A stretch of 64,000 nt of DNA from Ifrita kowaldi (lineage: Eukaryota; Chordata; Aves; Passeriformes; Cinclosomatidae). The position numbers and the translations under genes were made by a program. The stretch spans positions 186,001 through 250,000 of the forward strand of contig VZRS01005497.1 of NCBI GenBank assembly GCA_013398055.1. Direction: 5' to 3'. Shown piece by piece: positions 36,284-47,222 of this stretch. The notes under the pieces are model-generated. The model was not told where the DNA came from, did not search any database, and saw only the letters and a program-made list of their open reading frames with translations. The number at the start of each line of letters is the position of its first letter. The first letter of the stretch is position 1.

Positions 36284-37799
36284 TGTGAGGGTTCGCTCAG
36301 TTCTCAAAGCGGTGCAAATTCAGGCGCTGATGAGTTTGGATTGGTTGAACTGCTGGCTGTTTCTGTGATCTCTAAGATCTCCTGCAGGAAATATGGAGAC
36401 CAGGGAGAAGTGGAAACAAAATACGTGCCATTAAGGATATTAAGCTGTACAGCAGGGTGTCCAGTGCTATATTTTTCTCCAGAGGTGTTGAGTGTTCAGC
36501 CCTTGCTGGTCAGCCTTTTTATTCTGACCCCTAAATAACATGGGCACATTCTCTCAGAAATTATTCAAACCTGCCTCTTTTCAACTAGAGATATTTCAAA
36601 TTATAAACAGAGAATGGCATGTTTGATCTGCAATGACTCCTTTCCAATGTGCTAAAAAATGTAAGTGAAAAATTTGGGAATTCCCAGATATTAATTTCTG
36701 TGCGTCCTTTCTGTAAGTGTGCCTCTGCTTGTCACTCTGTTCTGTTCTTGACAGCCACTGGAACTCCCCAGGCCCCAAACGTGGCTGACTCTTGTGGATG
36801 CCAACCACACATTCCTAGCTAGGCAGAATGTTATCCTGGACACGTCTCCTGAGCTTGGCCTAAGTCTTCTACATTAGTTTTATATGTGTAGCCACTTTGT
36901 GTTTAGGCCTGATTGGTCCAGGTATGTGAGTGCAAAGATGGATCCATACCTCCTTCAGTCTCTTCGCTAGGAAGATCTTGTTCTAACATGTCTTGGGGAC
37001 ACGTCAGCTTTTGGCCTGTTGAAAAGTGCCTTGCTTTTTTGGATTCCTTCCACCTTTGACCCAACTTGCCATGCATGTAGTAACCAAGTATTTTGCATGG
37101 GGTTTTGAACATTGATAAGGCATTTCTATGATAACAATGTACAGATTTCTATTTAATATATTGTTGAACTGATTTTTACTGGATTTTTCGGGAAGGAAGG
37201 GATGCTGGTTTCAAATCAGTGCTTAGCAAGAGCACTGGTTCTTTACTGGAGAGTACGGATGTGCTGAGGGTTGCTCTCTGGTTCAAAGCGAGCATTAAGG
37301 TGTTGAGGTTCGTTTTCAGAAGGATGCAGTTCCAGTTGGTAAAATCTCTCCCCTCCTCTTGTGAAATACCATCTATCCATAGTGCTGCACCAGAAGGTGT
37401 CCTGGAGGTGGTGCAGCATCCCAGGGCCCTATGCCATGGCGCAGTGCCTGCTCCCGGCTCCCGTTGGTAGAACTGTCTTCAGCAGGTGTGGGACGGGTGG
37501 GAAGGGAGCTGTTTTCCATCGCTGGTAGCTGTTAGGGGCCGAAAACCGGCAGGGAGCGTGCTGCCTTTTCTGACAGCAGCCCAGAAGGCTCGCAAGGAGG
37601 AAGGCGAATCAGTGGTGTTACAAAAGCTTCCTTCTCCTTGAATTACAACAGCAGTGGTTTGAGTGCCTGGGAACCAGCGAGAGGCGACTGCAGGAAGAAC
37701 CCGGGCAGAGGCAGGGGCACTAGCAGGTTCGATTTGCTAAACAACGGGCTCAAGAGCAGAGGGAAATGTGAGCAGACACGTCGCAACACGCACCGCTCC

Positions 37800-38330
37800 C
37801 CCCCGGTGCTCCGGAAGTTTCAATCCAGAGGGAAGCACCGCCCCGCGCCGGGCCCCGCCCCCGGCAGCCCCGGGGAGCGCCCTGCGAGCTGCGCGGCTGC
37901 GGCGCGGCCATGGAGCCGCCGCTGCTGCTGGCCGTCAGCTACGAGCTGAGCGAGGCCGAGCTGGCGGCGCTCAAGTTCCTCAGCCGGGAGCACGTCCCCA
38001 GCAGGAGGCTGGAAGCCGCTCGGAGCCCGCACGACTTGTTCGAAGCGCTGCAGGAGAAGGGCGTGCTGGAGGCAGGGAACCTGGCCTTCCTCAGAGAGCT
38101 GCTCTACTGCATCGGGCGGATCGACCTCCTGGTTGCCCACCTGGGCTCCAGCCGGGAGCAGGTGGAGAGGGAGCTGCGGGTGCCGGGCAGGGCGCGGGTG
38201 CCGCCCCTCAGGTGGGTGAGGGCGCCGGGCTGGGCTGGCCCGGGCCGGCGCTGCGGGACCGGCTGCCCGCCTCGTTCTGTCCGGGACAGCCGTCTCTGAA
38301 CAAGGCTGAGGGCTGGGAGCACGCAACCGG
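37800..38330 (+). promoter_or_regulatory. CASP8: CpG island, CASP8 promoter and first coding exon
   Basis: Dense CpG block with an ETS/GABP-type site CCGGAAGT at 37811-37818, GC boxes between 37838 and 37862, and no TATA box. The CASP8 start codon at 37910 lies inside it, so transcription probably starts within the preceding hundred bases. The matching region of CASP18 has no CpG island. Confidence 0.75.
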
Positions 38331-41300
38331 CTTCCAGGAGAAAGCGGGAACAGGCCCTGCGGAGAGGTGCGATTGCAGCCCGGCAGAAGGGAGGACACGG
38401 GGCTGTGCTCGCAGCCTCCGCAGAGCTTCGGCGTGCCTTTCACTGCAGGAGAACTGAGATCTGTTTAATTGCAGCCGAAAAGGGTTTGACTTTAGGCTGT
38501 CCTGGGACTTCTGTTCTCCATCTAAAACGGAAAAAAAGGGGGAATATGTGCTAGGGGACAGTAGACGAAAGGGGCAGTGCAGTAGTACGGAGTTAAATTG
38601 TGCTCGGAAACACGATGAAACAACGCCCTCCGCTTCTTTCTCTAGATACCTGCTCTTTCAGCTGTCTGAAGATGTCACCGAAGATGAGCTGATGTCTTTC
38701 AAGTTACTTTTGGTCAAAGATTTACCAAAAAGCAAGCTAACCCGTGAGACTGTAAGTATCTCTTCAATACTTTTTAAAAACTATTACTATAATCCACAGA
38801 GGCAATTGGGTTACTCCTGGGGGAATGAGCGTCACTCTTCTTTATGGTGGTTTCACTCTTACGGTGAAAACACACGAAGAAGGGTGCCCCTGCGTGCCTA
38901 TGGGACTTGTTTGGGCTGTGTCACAGCCAGCTGTGCCAGGAGTGCCAGGGACTGAGGCCGTCACATCCAAGCACCCCACAGGCGTCAGGGTACTCAGTGG
39001 CTTTAATCAACAAAAAAGTGATGACGTTCACTTATCTTGCCCAACAGACTTTTTTTTTTCCTTCTAAGTCATTATCAAATACAGAAGGTCACCCACTGTG
39101 GGTATTATTTTATGATTTTCTTCTTATTTGTAATGCAGAAAGTACAAACCTAAGCAATAGATCCTTCTCAAGGTTAATGCCAATGAGCTTGGAATTTACA
39201 AGTAGCCTTGCAGGAGATCCAGTGCTTTTATGCTGTCCCAGCCTGCAGCTGTGACTCCTGGGTACTTTGTTCTGTCTAATAAAAGTTTTGAGGATTTTCC
39301 CTCATTTCTTAGAGTGGAGACTGTCATAGCTGTTCTAGTAAATTCTTGGGGTGACCGCTGTGCTCTGCCACTCACTCTTTGATGAGTTTGTGTCCCTTGG
39401 GTCCACTTTTGCTTCAGAGTGATCTCTACACCACCGTGAGGTTATACCCTTTTTGCCAGTGCTTAAGATGGTCACTGCAGCGATTCTTGTGTTTCAGTTA
39501 GGTGCACAAGATAGCCACTGAAAGTTGAATAAAAGCAATCATTAAAAATGTTGTTATATATTCCTGCGTGACCACTGTTAGATGTCCTGGGTTAGATTGT
39601 AATTAGATCTTGGCACCTCTTAGCTACAGAAAGGAAATGAGTATGTTTTGAGATGTTGGTGCTTAACAGTACTTGTAGGTTTCACTGAACCAGGATTAAT
39701 TGGCTCAGCTGAGGTCTCAACTGAGCTCCCAGTCAGCTGGATTGACTCTGTGGGTCGCATGTGCTGTCAGTACATTAAAGCTTAGGTGCATTTGCTGCAG
39801 CTTCACTCCCAGTGGCAGCATGGGGGTGCCCTAAGAGCAAACTGCCTTTCTGATTACCCAGACAATGCTCGACATTCTCACTGAGATGGAGAAGAAGGGC
39901 CTTCTGGGAAAAGACAACCTAAGTATGCTGAAGAGTCTCTGTGAAAAAATTAACATCAGCCTGTGGACCAGAATTGAAGATGGATTAAGCCTATTTGGTA
40001 AAGCAGAACAAAACAGCCTCTTCCCCATAGTTATTGTTTAAGTGTTGCATAGGTATTGTACAGGAGTAATCATGAATGCTTTGCAGGCCAAGAAGAGATG
40101 CTCATCACAGAGGAAGGGAAGGGCAGCACAGGAGGCTCTGGGGGCCATCTGGTGTCATCTGTAGCACCCTATCTTCCTGGCAATGTTAATGACTCTTCCC
40201 AGGTAAGTTAGTTTATTTCTTAGAAACATCATCATTTTGTCTTAGAAGAGCTCACCTGTCCATGAAGTGAACAGTTGTTCTAAGACCAACTGTTAAAAGC
40301 ACTGTCTCTAAAAAGAAAAATGCACAACTCTGCATCCTGTATTCTGAAGCTTTGTCACAGGCACAGCTGCTGCAGTGTTGTACTTCAGAAACATCTACAA
40401 GGGCAGCAAGGTAGGCTGAGTTTATGGTACCAGGAGTTAGGCAGTTGGCAGCTGGCTTGGCATGGAGGTGAGAGTGAACAGAGCACCCCGTGTGGGCTGA
40501 GCGTGACTTCAGGTGTCCAGCAGGGTGCTGTCCTGCACAGACTGCCAGAGGCAGTGGGACAGGGCACTGCCAGGCCCTGGGAGCAAAGCTGTTCAGGGAG
40601 AGCTGCTTGGACAGGAGCATCTGGCTCTGTACCCTGCTGTGCCATTCCCAACAGCTGAGGAACACCTGGAGGACAGCGCAGGAGTTTCACCAGGAGTCTT
40701 TCTTTTCAGCTGCTTGAAGCTTACAAAATGACCAGCCGACCCTGTGGGGTGTGCCTGATCCTGAATAATCACAATTTTGCAAAAGCTAGGGAAGGAGTGC
40801 TGGAACACAAACACATGAAGGATCGGAATGGTACAGACGTGGATGCAGGTACAGTGAATGTTAAGGATGAGTTTGCGAATCTTTAAAAATAGAAACCTTG
40901 TTTCTCTTCCTAAAGGTCTACATTTCAATCTTCCCTTTCTAGGATACTTTTGTTGTAGTGGCTCAGTCAGATCTGTTTACTGTGCTGACACACCCTAATC
41001 AACTCGTCATGTTTTTAGTGCCTGACACTGAACAATTCACTAGCATTTTGCAGTTCTAGTGAGGTTACTGCCACCTTAAGCAGCACCTTGAGCCTGGACT
41101 TTACAAGCTAGGCTAGCTTTGCATCTGCCTTATGCATGCTAATTCTAAAATACGCAGAACATCTGCTGCTGAACCAGACTTGGGCATTATTTAACATCCA
41201 GCTTAAAAAAAGGGAGGATGTTGGCACTCAGGGGCCCTGATTTTAGCAGGCTGTCGAACAGCTCACAGTGGGTCCTAGGGTCTCTCAGATCAGTGTATTT

Positions 41301-42699
41301 GCAGTGTCTGTGCCAAAAGATAAAATCCATCAATGGGCTTTCCCTCACTGAACTGAACTCCACCTTTAGTTCAAGTCAGAGCACAAGGTTTCTCCTCATG
41401 TGACAGGGGTACCACCCAAATCAGTTGTGCTCTCCTCTTGGGTAAAGCAACTGCACTGTCCAACGCCTTTCGAGAGATGAAGGGGATGAGCTGTGAAGTG
41501 GGTGGGGAAAAGAGATACGGCTTTCTTAATAGCTCTGCATGCTTTCTAGACAGAGGCACGATGGAAAGAAAGCCTTTTAATGACAGTTAAGGGAACTCAG
41601 TAGAGATATGACTAGTGATTAGACTACTAGAGTGTTTTCAGACTAGGAATATAACTGCATGGATGTAGTCATGTAGAAGATGACCAGTTTTGTCTAGAAA
41701 TGCAATCTGCAATTGCAGAGTCCAACTTCCATATAATGAAATGTCTCCAATTTCCCTTCTGTTTGCTTTCCAGCGGCTCTGAGGAATGTCTTTAGCAAGC
41801 TTCATTTTAGAGTAGAAGAATATAGAGACCTCACTGCAGAAGAAATCCGTAAGACTGTGAAGATCTTCCGGAATGAAGACCATGAGGACAAAGACTGTTT
41901 TGTTTGCTGTATCCTGTCTCATGGGAAAAAAGGCATTATATATGGTGTTGATGGGCAGGAAGTACCTATCCGGGAACTGACCACTTCCTTCACTGTACAG
42001 AATTGCAATTCACTTGCTGGAAAACCAAAAGTTTTTTTTATTCAGGCCTGCCAGGGTGATGCTTTCCATAAGGGTGTGAACATAGAAACAGATTCTGGAG
42101 AGCAAGATTCTTCTGCAGAGCGAGATGCAAGGTTTCAGCTCGACTGCATTCCCGCAGAGGCAGACTTCCTCCTGGGCATGGCAACCCTGCAGGATTATGT
42201 CTCCTACAGAAGTCCCAGGCAGGGAACCTGGTACATACAGGCACTGTGCCAGCACCTGGAGTACAGCTGTCCTCGGTACTTACGTTTCCATAAGCTTGTT
42301 TTTGGCAACACCTGAATTTTCCTTCTGGATGACAGGCATTTGATGTAGATGCAGAGGTAGATGCTAGGGAGTGGGAATGCTCGCTCAGAGTGCAAACAGT
42401 AATGTAGGACAGAGCAACACTGTGCGGACTGTTCAGAGCAACCTGGGGAAGTGCTGAAGCCTATTAAAAACAGGAGCTGTTAGCACTGGTATATATTAAG
42501 AGAATGTTGTTATTTTGCTGATGTTAACTGCCTCTAATCCAAACTGTACTCATGTCTTTGCAGAGGGGAAGATGTTCTCACCATCCTGACAGCGGTAAAT
42601 CAAGAAGTGAGCAGAAAATCTTGTGAGCGGGATGCAAAGAAGCAGATGCCACAGCCCAGTTTCACACTGAGGAAGAGGCTCATCTTTCCTGCCAACTAA
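37910..42699 (+). CDS. CASP8: CASP8, initiator caspase, seven coding exons
   Basis: Apical protease of death-receptor apoptosis, recruited through FADD, which cleaves effector caspases and BID and restrains necroptosis. Coding exons: 37910-38211 (DED1, with RIDL), 38646-38751 and 39862-39997 (DED2), 40087-40202 (linker), 40710-40848, 41774-42275 and 42564-42699 (caspase domain; stop 42697-42699). Total 478 aa; human caspase-8 has 479. By my count catalytic His is about residue 316 and Cys about 359, nearly the human numbering. S1 arginines are present in DRNGT and SYRS. The inter-subunit linker contains IETD, a preferred caspase-8 cleavage site. The C-terminus (KKQMPQPSFTLRKRL) is diagnostic. 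DED2 ends atypically (ISLWTRIEDG). The linker exon (116 nt) is longer than its 89-nt counterparts in CASP10 and CASP18. Confidence 0.97.
41774..42275 (+). CDS. CASP8: CASP8 catalytic exon
   Basis: 502-nt exon, phase 1 in and phase 2 out, with CCILSHGKKGIIYG around the catalytic His, FFIQACQGD around the Cys, IETD in the linker, and ADFLLGMAT and GTWYIQALC of the small subunit. Every recognisable active-site element is present. Confidence 0.97.
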
Positions 42700-43091
42700 A
42701 TGGGAGGGAACTGCATGGCAGAGAGAGCTGCAGCAGCCTGGAACTGGCTGGTTTCACTCAGAATTTGATCAAACACAACAGACTTTCAAGTGTCTACTCT
42801 TACCAAAAGAGCAGATATTTTTAATTGGAAATACAACTGAGGAGAAAAAGCCTTAAGAAATTTGTGTTAATATGTGTAACGCTTTATACTTGGGAGCATC
42901 TCTGAGCTGGTCTCTGATTTATCTCCGATTTATTTAGCTGATCTCTCTGGTGGTTTGCTGGCTAAAATACACTCAGTGTCCTCCTGTCAGCTGTACCACA
43001 CTGTTATTGCTTTCATAAGGTATCTTTACAAGGTAACCTTTAGAAGACAACCATTATAAAGCCTTGTGTACTTTAGGCCTAACTTTTGCAA

Positions 43092-43097
43092 AATAAA
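43092..43097 (+). terminator. CASP8: Likely CASP8 poly(A) signal
   Basis: AATAAA about 390 nt after the CASP8 stop codon, followed by G-rich sequence. It lies only about 0.65 kb from the TRAK2 signal on the other strand. Confidence 0.6.
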
Positions 43098-43109
43098 GGG
43101 GGGAGTGCT

Positions 43110-43720
43110 GTAAATTTTATAGGATATAATCAGCTCACATCGGTGTGTTTTGTTACTTGTCCTCATCACTTAAATTCATTCATTCTTGGTGGCTTGGTAT
43201 GCTTCAAGATAAAGTCAAGCATTTGTCATCCAGCATCCTCAGCAGGATGTACCTGTGACCTGGATATCAGAGTATCCTCTACCCAGAGTAGTCTCAACAG
43301 TGAAAATCAGTTGCTCTGGTACTGCTTCAAGATGTTTCAAGATGTCCAGTTATCCTGTGTTCACTTACCTTGCTGATCTTTGAGTCTCAGTTCTAAGCAC
43401 AGGAGCAGTCACTAGGGAAGTACCCAGCTCCTTAAAACATTTTGTATTGCCTCCCAGGGTGAGCACGCACACAGAACTGCTTCAGTGTCTACCCCCATTT
43501 TGTCACAAATCTATAGGGCTCACATAACATCAGCTACCACGATGGTAAAAAAAAACCTACCGTGGTGGTTTTAGACAACACTGCAGTGCTAACCCTATAA
43601 TGCTAGAGGAACATGCTAGCTGCTGTAAAACAGGGGAGGAAAAAACCCCAAAGCACCACCCACGCACAAAAACCCCCAAGGTACCAGAAAATATGAACAG
43701 ATCCATTTAAAGTGAGGCTC
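43110..43720. other. CASP8-TRAK2 convergent gap
   Basis: Short intergenic stretch between two converging 3' ends. I see no coding exon. In humans FLACC1 (ALS2CR12) lies between CASP8 and TRAK2; no trace of it is visible here. Confidence 0.55.
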
Positions 43721-43741
43721 AACACTCAAATACTAAATCAA

Positions 43742-43747
43742 TTTATT
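43742..43747 (-). terminator. TRAK2: Likely distal TRAK2 poly(A) signal
   Basis: AATAAA on the minus strand, the last good signal before the converging CASP8 end. A second candidate lies at 43938-43943. Confidence 0.5.
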
Positions 43748-46390
43748 GGCTTCTAAAGCCACTTGTGCAGCTGCCAACTCTCTTCACTAAGCTTGTGTAC
43801 AGTATAATAATAACCATAAATTTGAGCCACAAAAAGGCCTGATTTTAGGTTTGTTATAACACTGTAGTAGAGAGGATGACATCTGGAACAAACCACAGAA
43901 GACTAGCAATATACTGAAAAATGGCATATTATACATGTTTATTATCAAATTTACATTCCACTATGAAACAACAGTAAGTGCAAAAAGCAGATGGAAAAAA
44001 TACCATGAAAATCCCAGACTGTTCAAACATTGTGTGTAATCTCCTCATGTAACAGCCAAATGAAGCCCAAACCCAATTATTCTCCTTCCCTCTCTGTTGC
44101 TAATTCGATGGCAGTAGATGTTTAACTTTGATCACAGGTATTTTGAGCATGCAGGTATCACTGAGTTTATCAAAAACTTAACAGTGAAACTGGAAAGCTT
44201 TACGTTTGTGCTTTGTTTAAGACAATCAGAATTAGGTAAATACAACAATTTCCTTCTGTCTCTTGTAACTTGCACAATCACGGGTAAGTCCTTCCTAGCA
44301 TCTGTGTTTGACTCAAACCTGCAAGACAACAAAACCTTGCCAAAATGTAATTCTCCATTCCTTTTAGATCTACCTCTATTCAAACAAAAGATCTGGTGCA
44401 GGATCTCAGCCATGCCAGTTTGTCACCTCTCACCTCTCTTACAGGAGATAATGAAAGCCAAATCATTCCTAGAATCATGGTAACTTCTGAAATGTTCTCA
44501 GAAACACACGTTATGAAAAAAAGGTTTATCTTCTAGGTTTTGGCACAAAACAGTAACTTGGAAGAAGTATCAATTCTCCCTGTTACTGCAAGCCAGGCAT
44601 GTATATCCAAACTGTGCATGACCATCCAAAGGCATAAATGCTTGACAGAATTCGAACAACACTGCACCACAGCATCAAACCAACTGGATAAACACACACA
44701 AACACCATGGTATAGAGGTCCTTCCATTTTCTTTTTGCCTTATGCAAAGTATCTGATGATACATCTCACCTACAGAACAAACTGACCTCTTGACATCCAC
44801 AGCACTGTTTGAACTGAACCAGTTTATATTGTTGGGCTATGGAATATGGAAGCGTCCCCAAGAGAAACATACATTTAATTTATATGCTTGTAGATTAATT
44901 TCACCTGAACCATGGTCTGCCAAAGGAATTCTGCCTTAGCTGATTTGCTACTCTGCTGATCCAATGGCTGGAGTTATCTAATGAAGCCAGTTAGAAACAG
45001 TGTAATACCTTCAAAAATTTATCTGTAACTGACAGGTATTCCTACAATGAACACATAAAATGGACATACTTTTGACATGCTACACACTCCTCTGTTGATA
45101 CCAAACTGTCTAAGCTTTTGCTAACTCATTTCCCTGGAAGTTACAGATACACAGCAGACATACCCGTCTCAGTCCACTGGAGACCAACATTGCACTTCCT
45201 CCTTTCACTCTTACCTTATGTAGCTAGGCAAGACACCATGCACAGCTAAGTACATACAAACATAAATACTTACATGAAAAAATTAAATATTTTTCATTTA
45301 AAAAACAAAATTAACCCGTATATAGTCTTTTAAATAAAATTCACCTTTTGTAAGTGTAAGGTTTTGCTTAGAGAGCAAAAGGCAACTCCAGGAGTTCCTG
45401 AATATTTCTGTGCGCTGCTGACAGACAAGCTTCTGCTAAGAATCCCTGTGCAAGTTTGAAGTGGTTACTCCTTTTCCTTTTACAAAAAAAAAAAAAAATC
45501 CAAGAATCATCATAAGATCTATAGAACTGTAAAAGCAGAAAGGCCACGTTACAGATTTCCTATAAACAAGGTTAAGAAGCTTTCTTTTCCTGCCCTACTC
45601 CACCCTGTCCCGCAGCAACGAGGGCGCTGATAACGGCTGATGTGCCTTATGGCACATGCAAATCAGTGTAATTGCCCTGATGTGTCACACCACGCCCCCA
45701 GACAGCTGCCAGCTATGCCCCACTTACACGGTAACAGGCAAGGTAAACTTAACTGTTTAATCTAATTGTATGGAAAGAAATCACTTTGTAACGTTGATAG
45801 GTATAGTGAAAATTTACATAAAGATTAAGAACCTGTTTCTATTCAGGTCACTAGCAAAGACAACTTCTTCTTAAAAGTTACACAAAATATCTGTCGTAGA
45901 TTGTTCAGTTATGATTAGAACCTTGGACAGGAAGGACTCAAAAAAGCAGCACGGGCAGTAATATTTTGATGATTAACACTCAGAAACCAGATTTCTAAAA
46001 TGGAGTTCTCTTTTGAGTTGGAAAGTCTGCCTCGGCTGTGTTCAGAACCACACTCACCAATCACCGGATTTCAATATTCATTGAAATGCTACAAACAACA
46101 CCAGCTTTTTTCTTCCTGTTTCTACATACAGACTGGCAAATTTTGCTCTTAATGAAATATTTTAAACGAAATCCTACCTAAAATGAGAAACAAGTGAATG
46201 AAAGGCATAAAGTTTGCTGGAGATCTCTCAAATATACAAAATGTCTACTTGGCAAGACAAGAGGCAGTTTTCTGAACTTCCAACAGTTTCCTTGAAGTAA
46301 ATGCTCTCCACTTAAGTCTTTAAAAAGAAACCCTGAATCAAGCACCTAGGGTTTATTTCCTTCTGCAATGCTGAAATGTGCCTGAGATAG

Positions 46391-46419
46391 ATGTGTGTGT
46401 GTGTATGTATGTGTGTGTG
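46391..46419. repeat. (GT)n/(GTAT) microsatellite
   Basis: GT dinucleotide repeat interrupted by TATGTA steps, inside the presumed TRAK2 3' UTR. Confidence 0.85.
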
Positions 46420-47222
46420 CACAAAAATATCCTCATTTAAATAGATGCACACTACACTTTGGAAAGATTTCTTAACTTCAAATTTTCACCCCAATACACA
46501 CTTTCCTGCTTCTTAATTCTTATTCATTGCACATTTCTCTGTGTAGTTCGTTCAGAAGCTCTGGAAAGAAATTAACTTCTGTTAATACCTCACTAACACA
46601 ACTGCACTCTTTCAAAATATAAATCCTGTGTTTGTAAACTGAAGTATTACTTTCTTACACAGAGCTAAAGGTTCTCTCCCCCACTTCTCAAAGTGAGGAG
46701 GAGTTCAAAAGAGCACAGTTTCTGAAATGGAAAATAAAAGAATTAAAAAAAAAAATCCAAGTTTTCATATTTGTTTGCTATAGAGAGGAACTTGGGCTGG
46801 TAATACTGGTCAGACTGACTGTTATTTTAATATTATATTTAAATGATGTAGCCTGACTGCAAACAACTAGTAAATACTATGGGTGGGTGGCAGAAAAAAA
46901 ACAGAATACCTACACACACAGGATAAAGAGTTAAAACACTGAAAATATCTACAATAGTCTTCACTTCTGATTAAGTTAAGACAGATGCTGAAGGGGATCT
47001 TGAAATTAAGCTTTGGTTTTACCTTTCTACCTCCCACAAAAACCTTCTTCCTCAAACCCAAGCAATGTTCCTTTGCTCCTTGGTCCCAACACTTGTCTCT
47101 CCCACATTTTAACATGCACATGCCTTCTCCAACTCTTCTGTAACACATCTAACAATGCCTGTACTGGATGTTCATCCCTCAAATTATTTACTGTGCTCCA
47201 AGTCAAATACCTTTCAGGCCAG

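Larger units (their letters stand above)
34510..37790. other. CASP18-CASP8 intergenic region
   Basis: About 3.3 kb without a recognised exon. It contains a G-quadruplex-type motif at 35324-35365 and two tandem copies of a 17-bp unit at 36250-36266 and 36267-36283. GC content rises from about 37.4 kb toward the CASP8 CpG island. The open frames here look like chance. Confidence 0.6.
43725..47222 (-). other. TRAK2: TRAK2 3' UTR
   Basis: AT-rich region after the TRAK2 stop codon on the minus strand. Minus-strand AATAAA signals occur at 43742-43747 and 43938-43943; the first would give a 3' UTR of about 3.5 kb. Open frames here (for example 44118-44483 plus) show no domain. A run of 15 A on the plus strand near 45482 and a GT repeat at 46391-46419 are the only repeats I noted. 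Confidence 0.55.

Noticed and set aside
37820..38443. 207-residue minus-strand frame opposite CASP8 exon 1
   Set aside because: Antisense shadow of the CpG-rich CASP8 DED1 exon.
37768..38457. 229-residue plus-strand frame overlapping CASP8 exon 1
   Set aside because: Out of frame with the DED1 codons and runs through the donor at 38212; GC-bias artefact.
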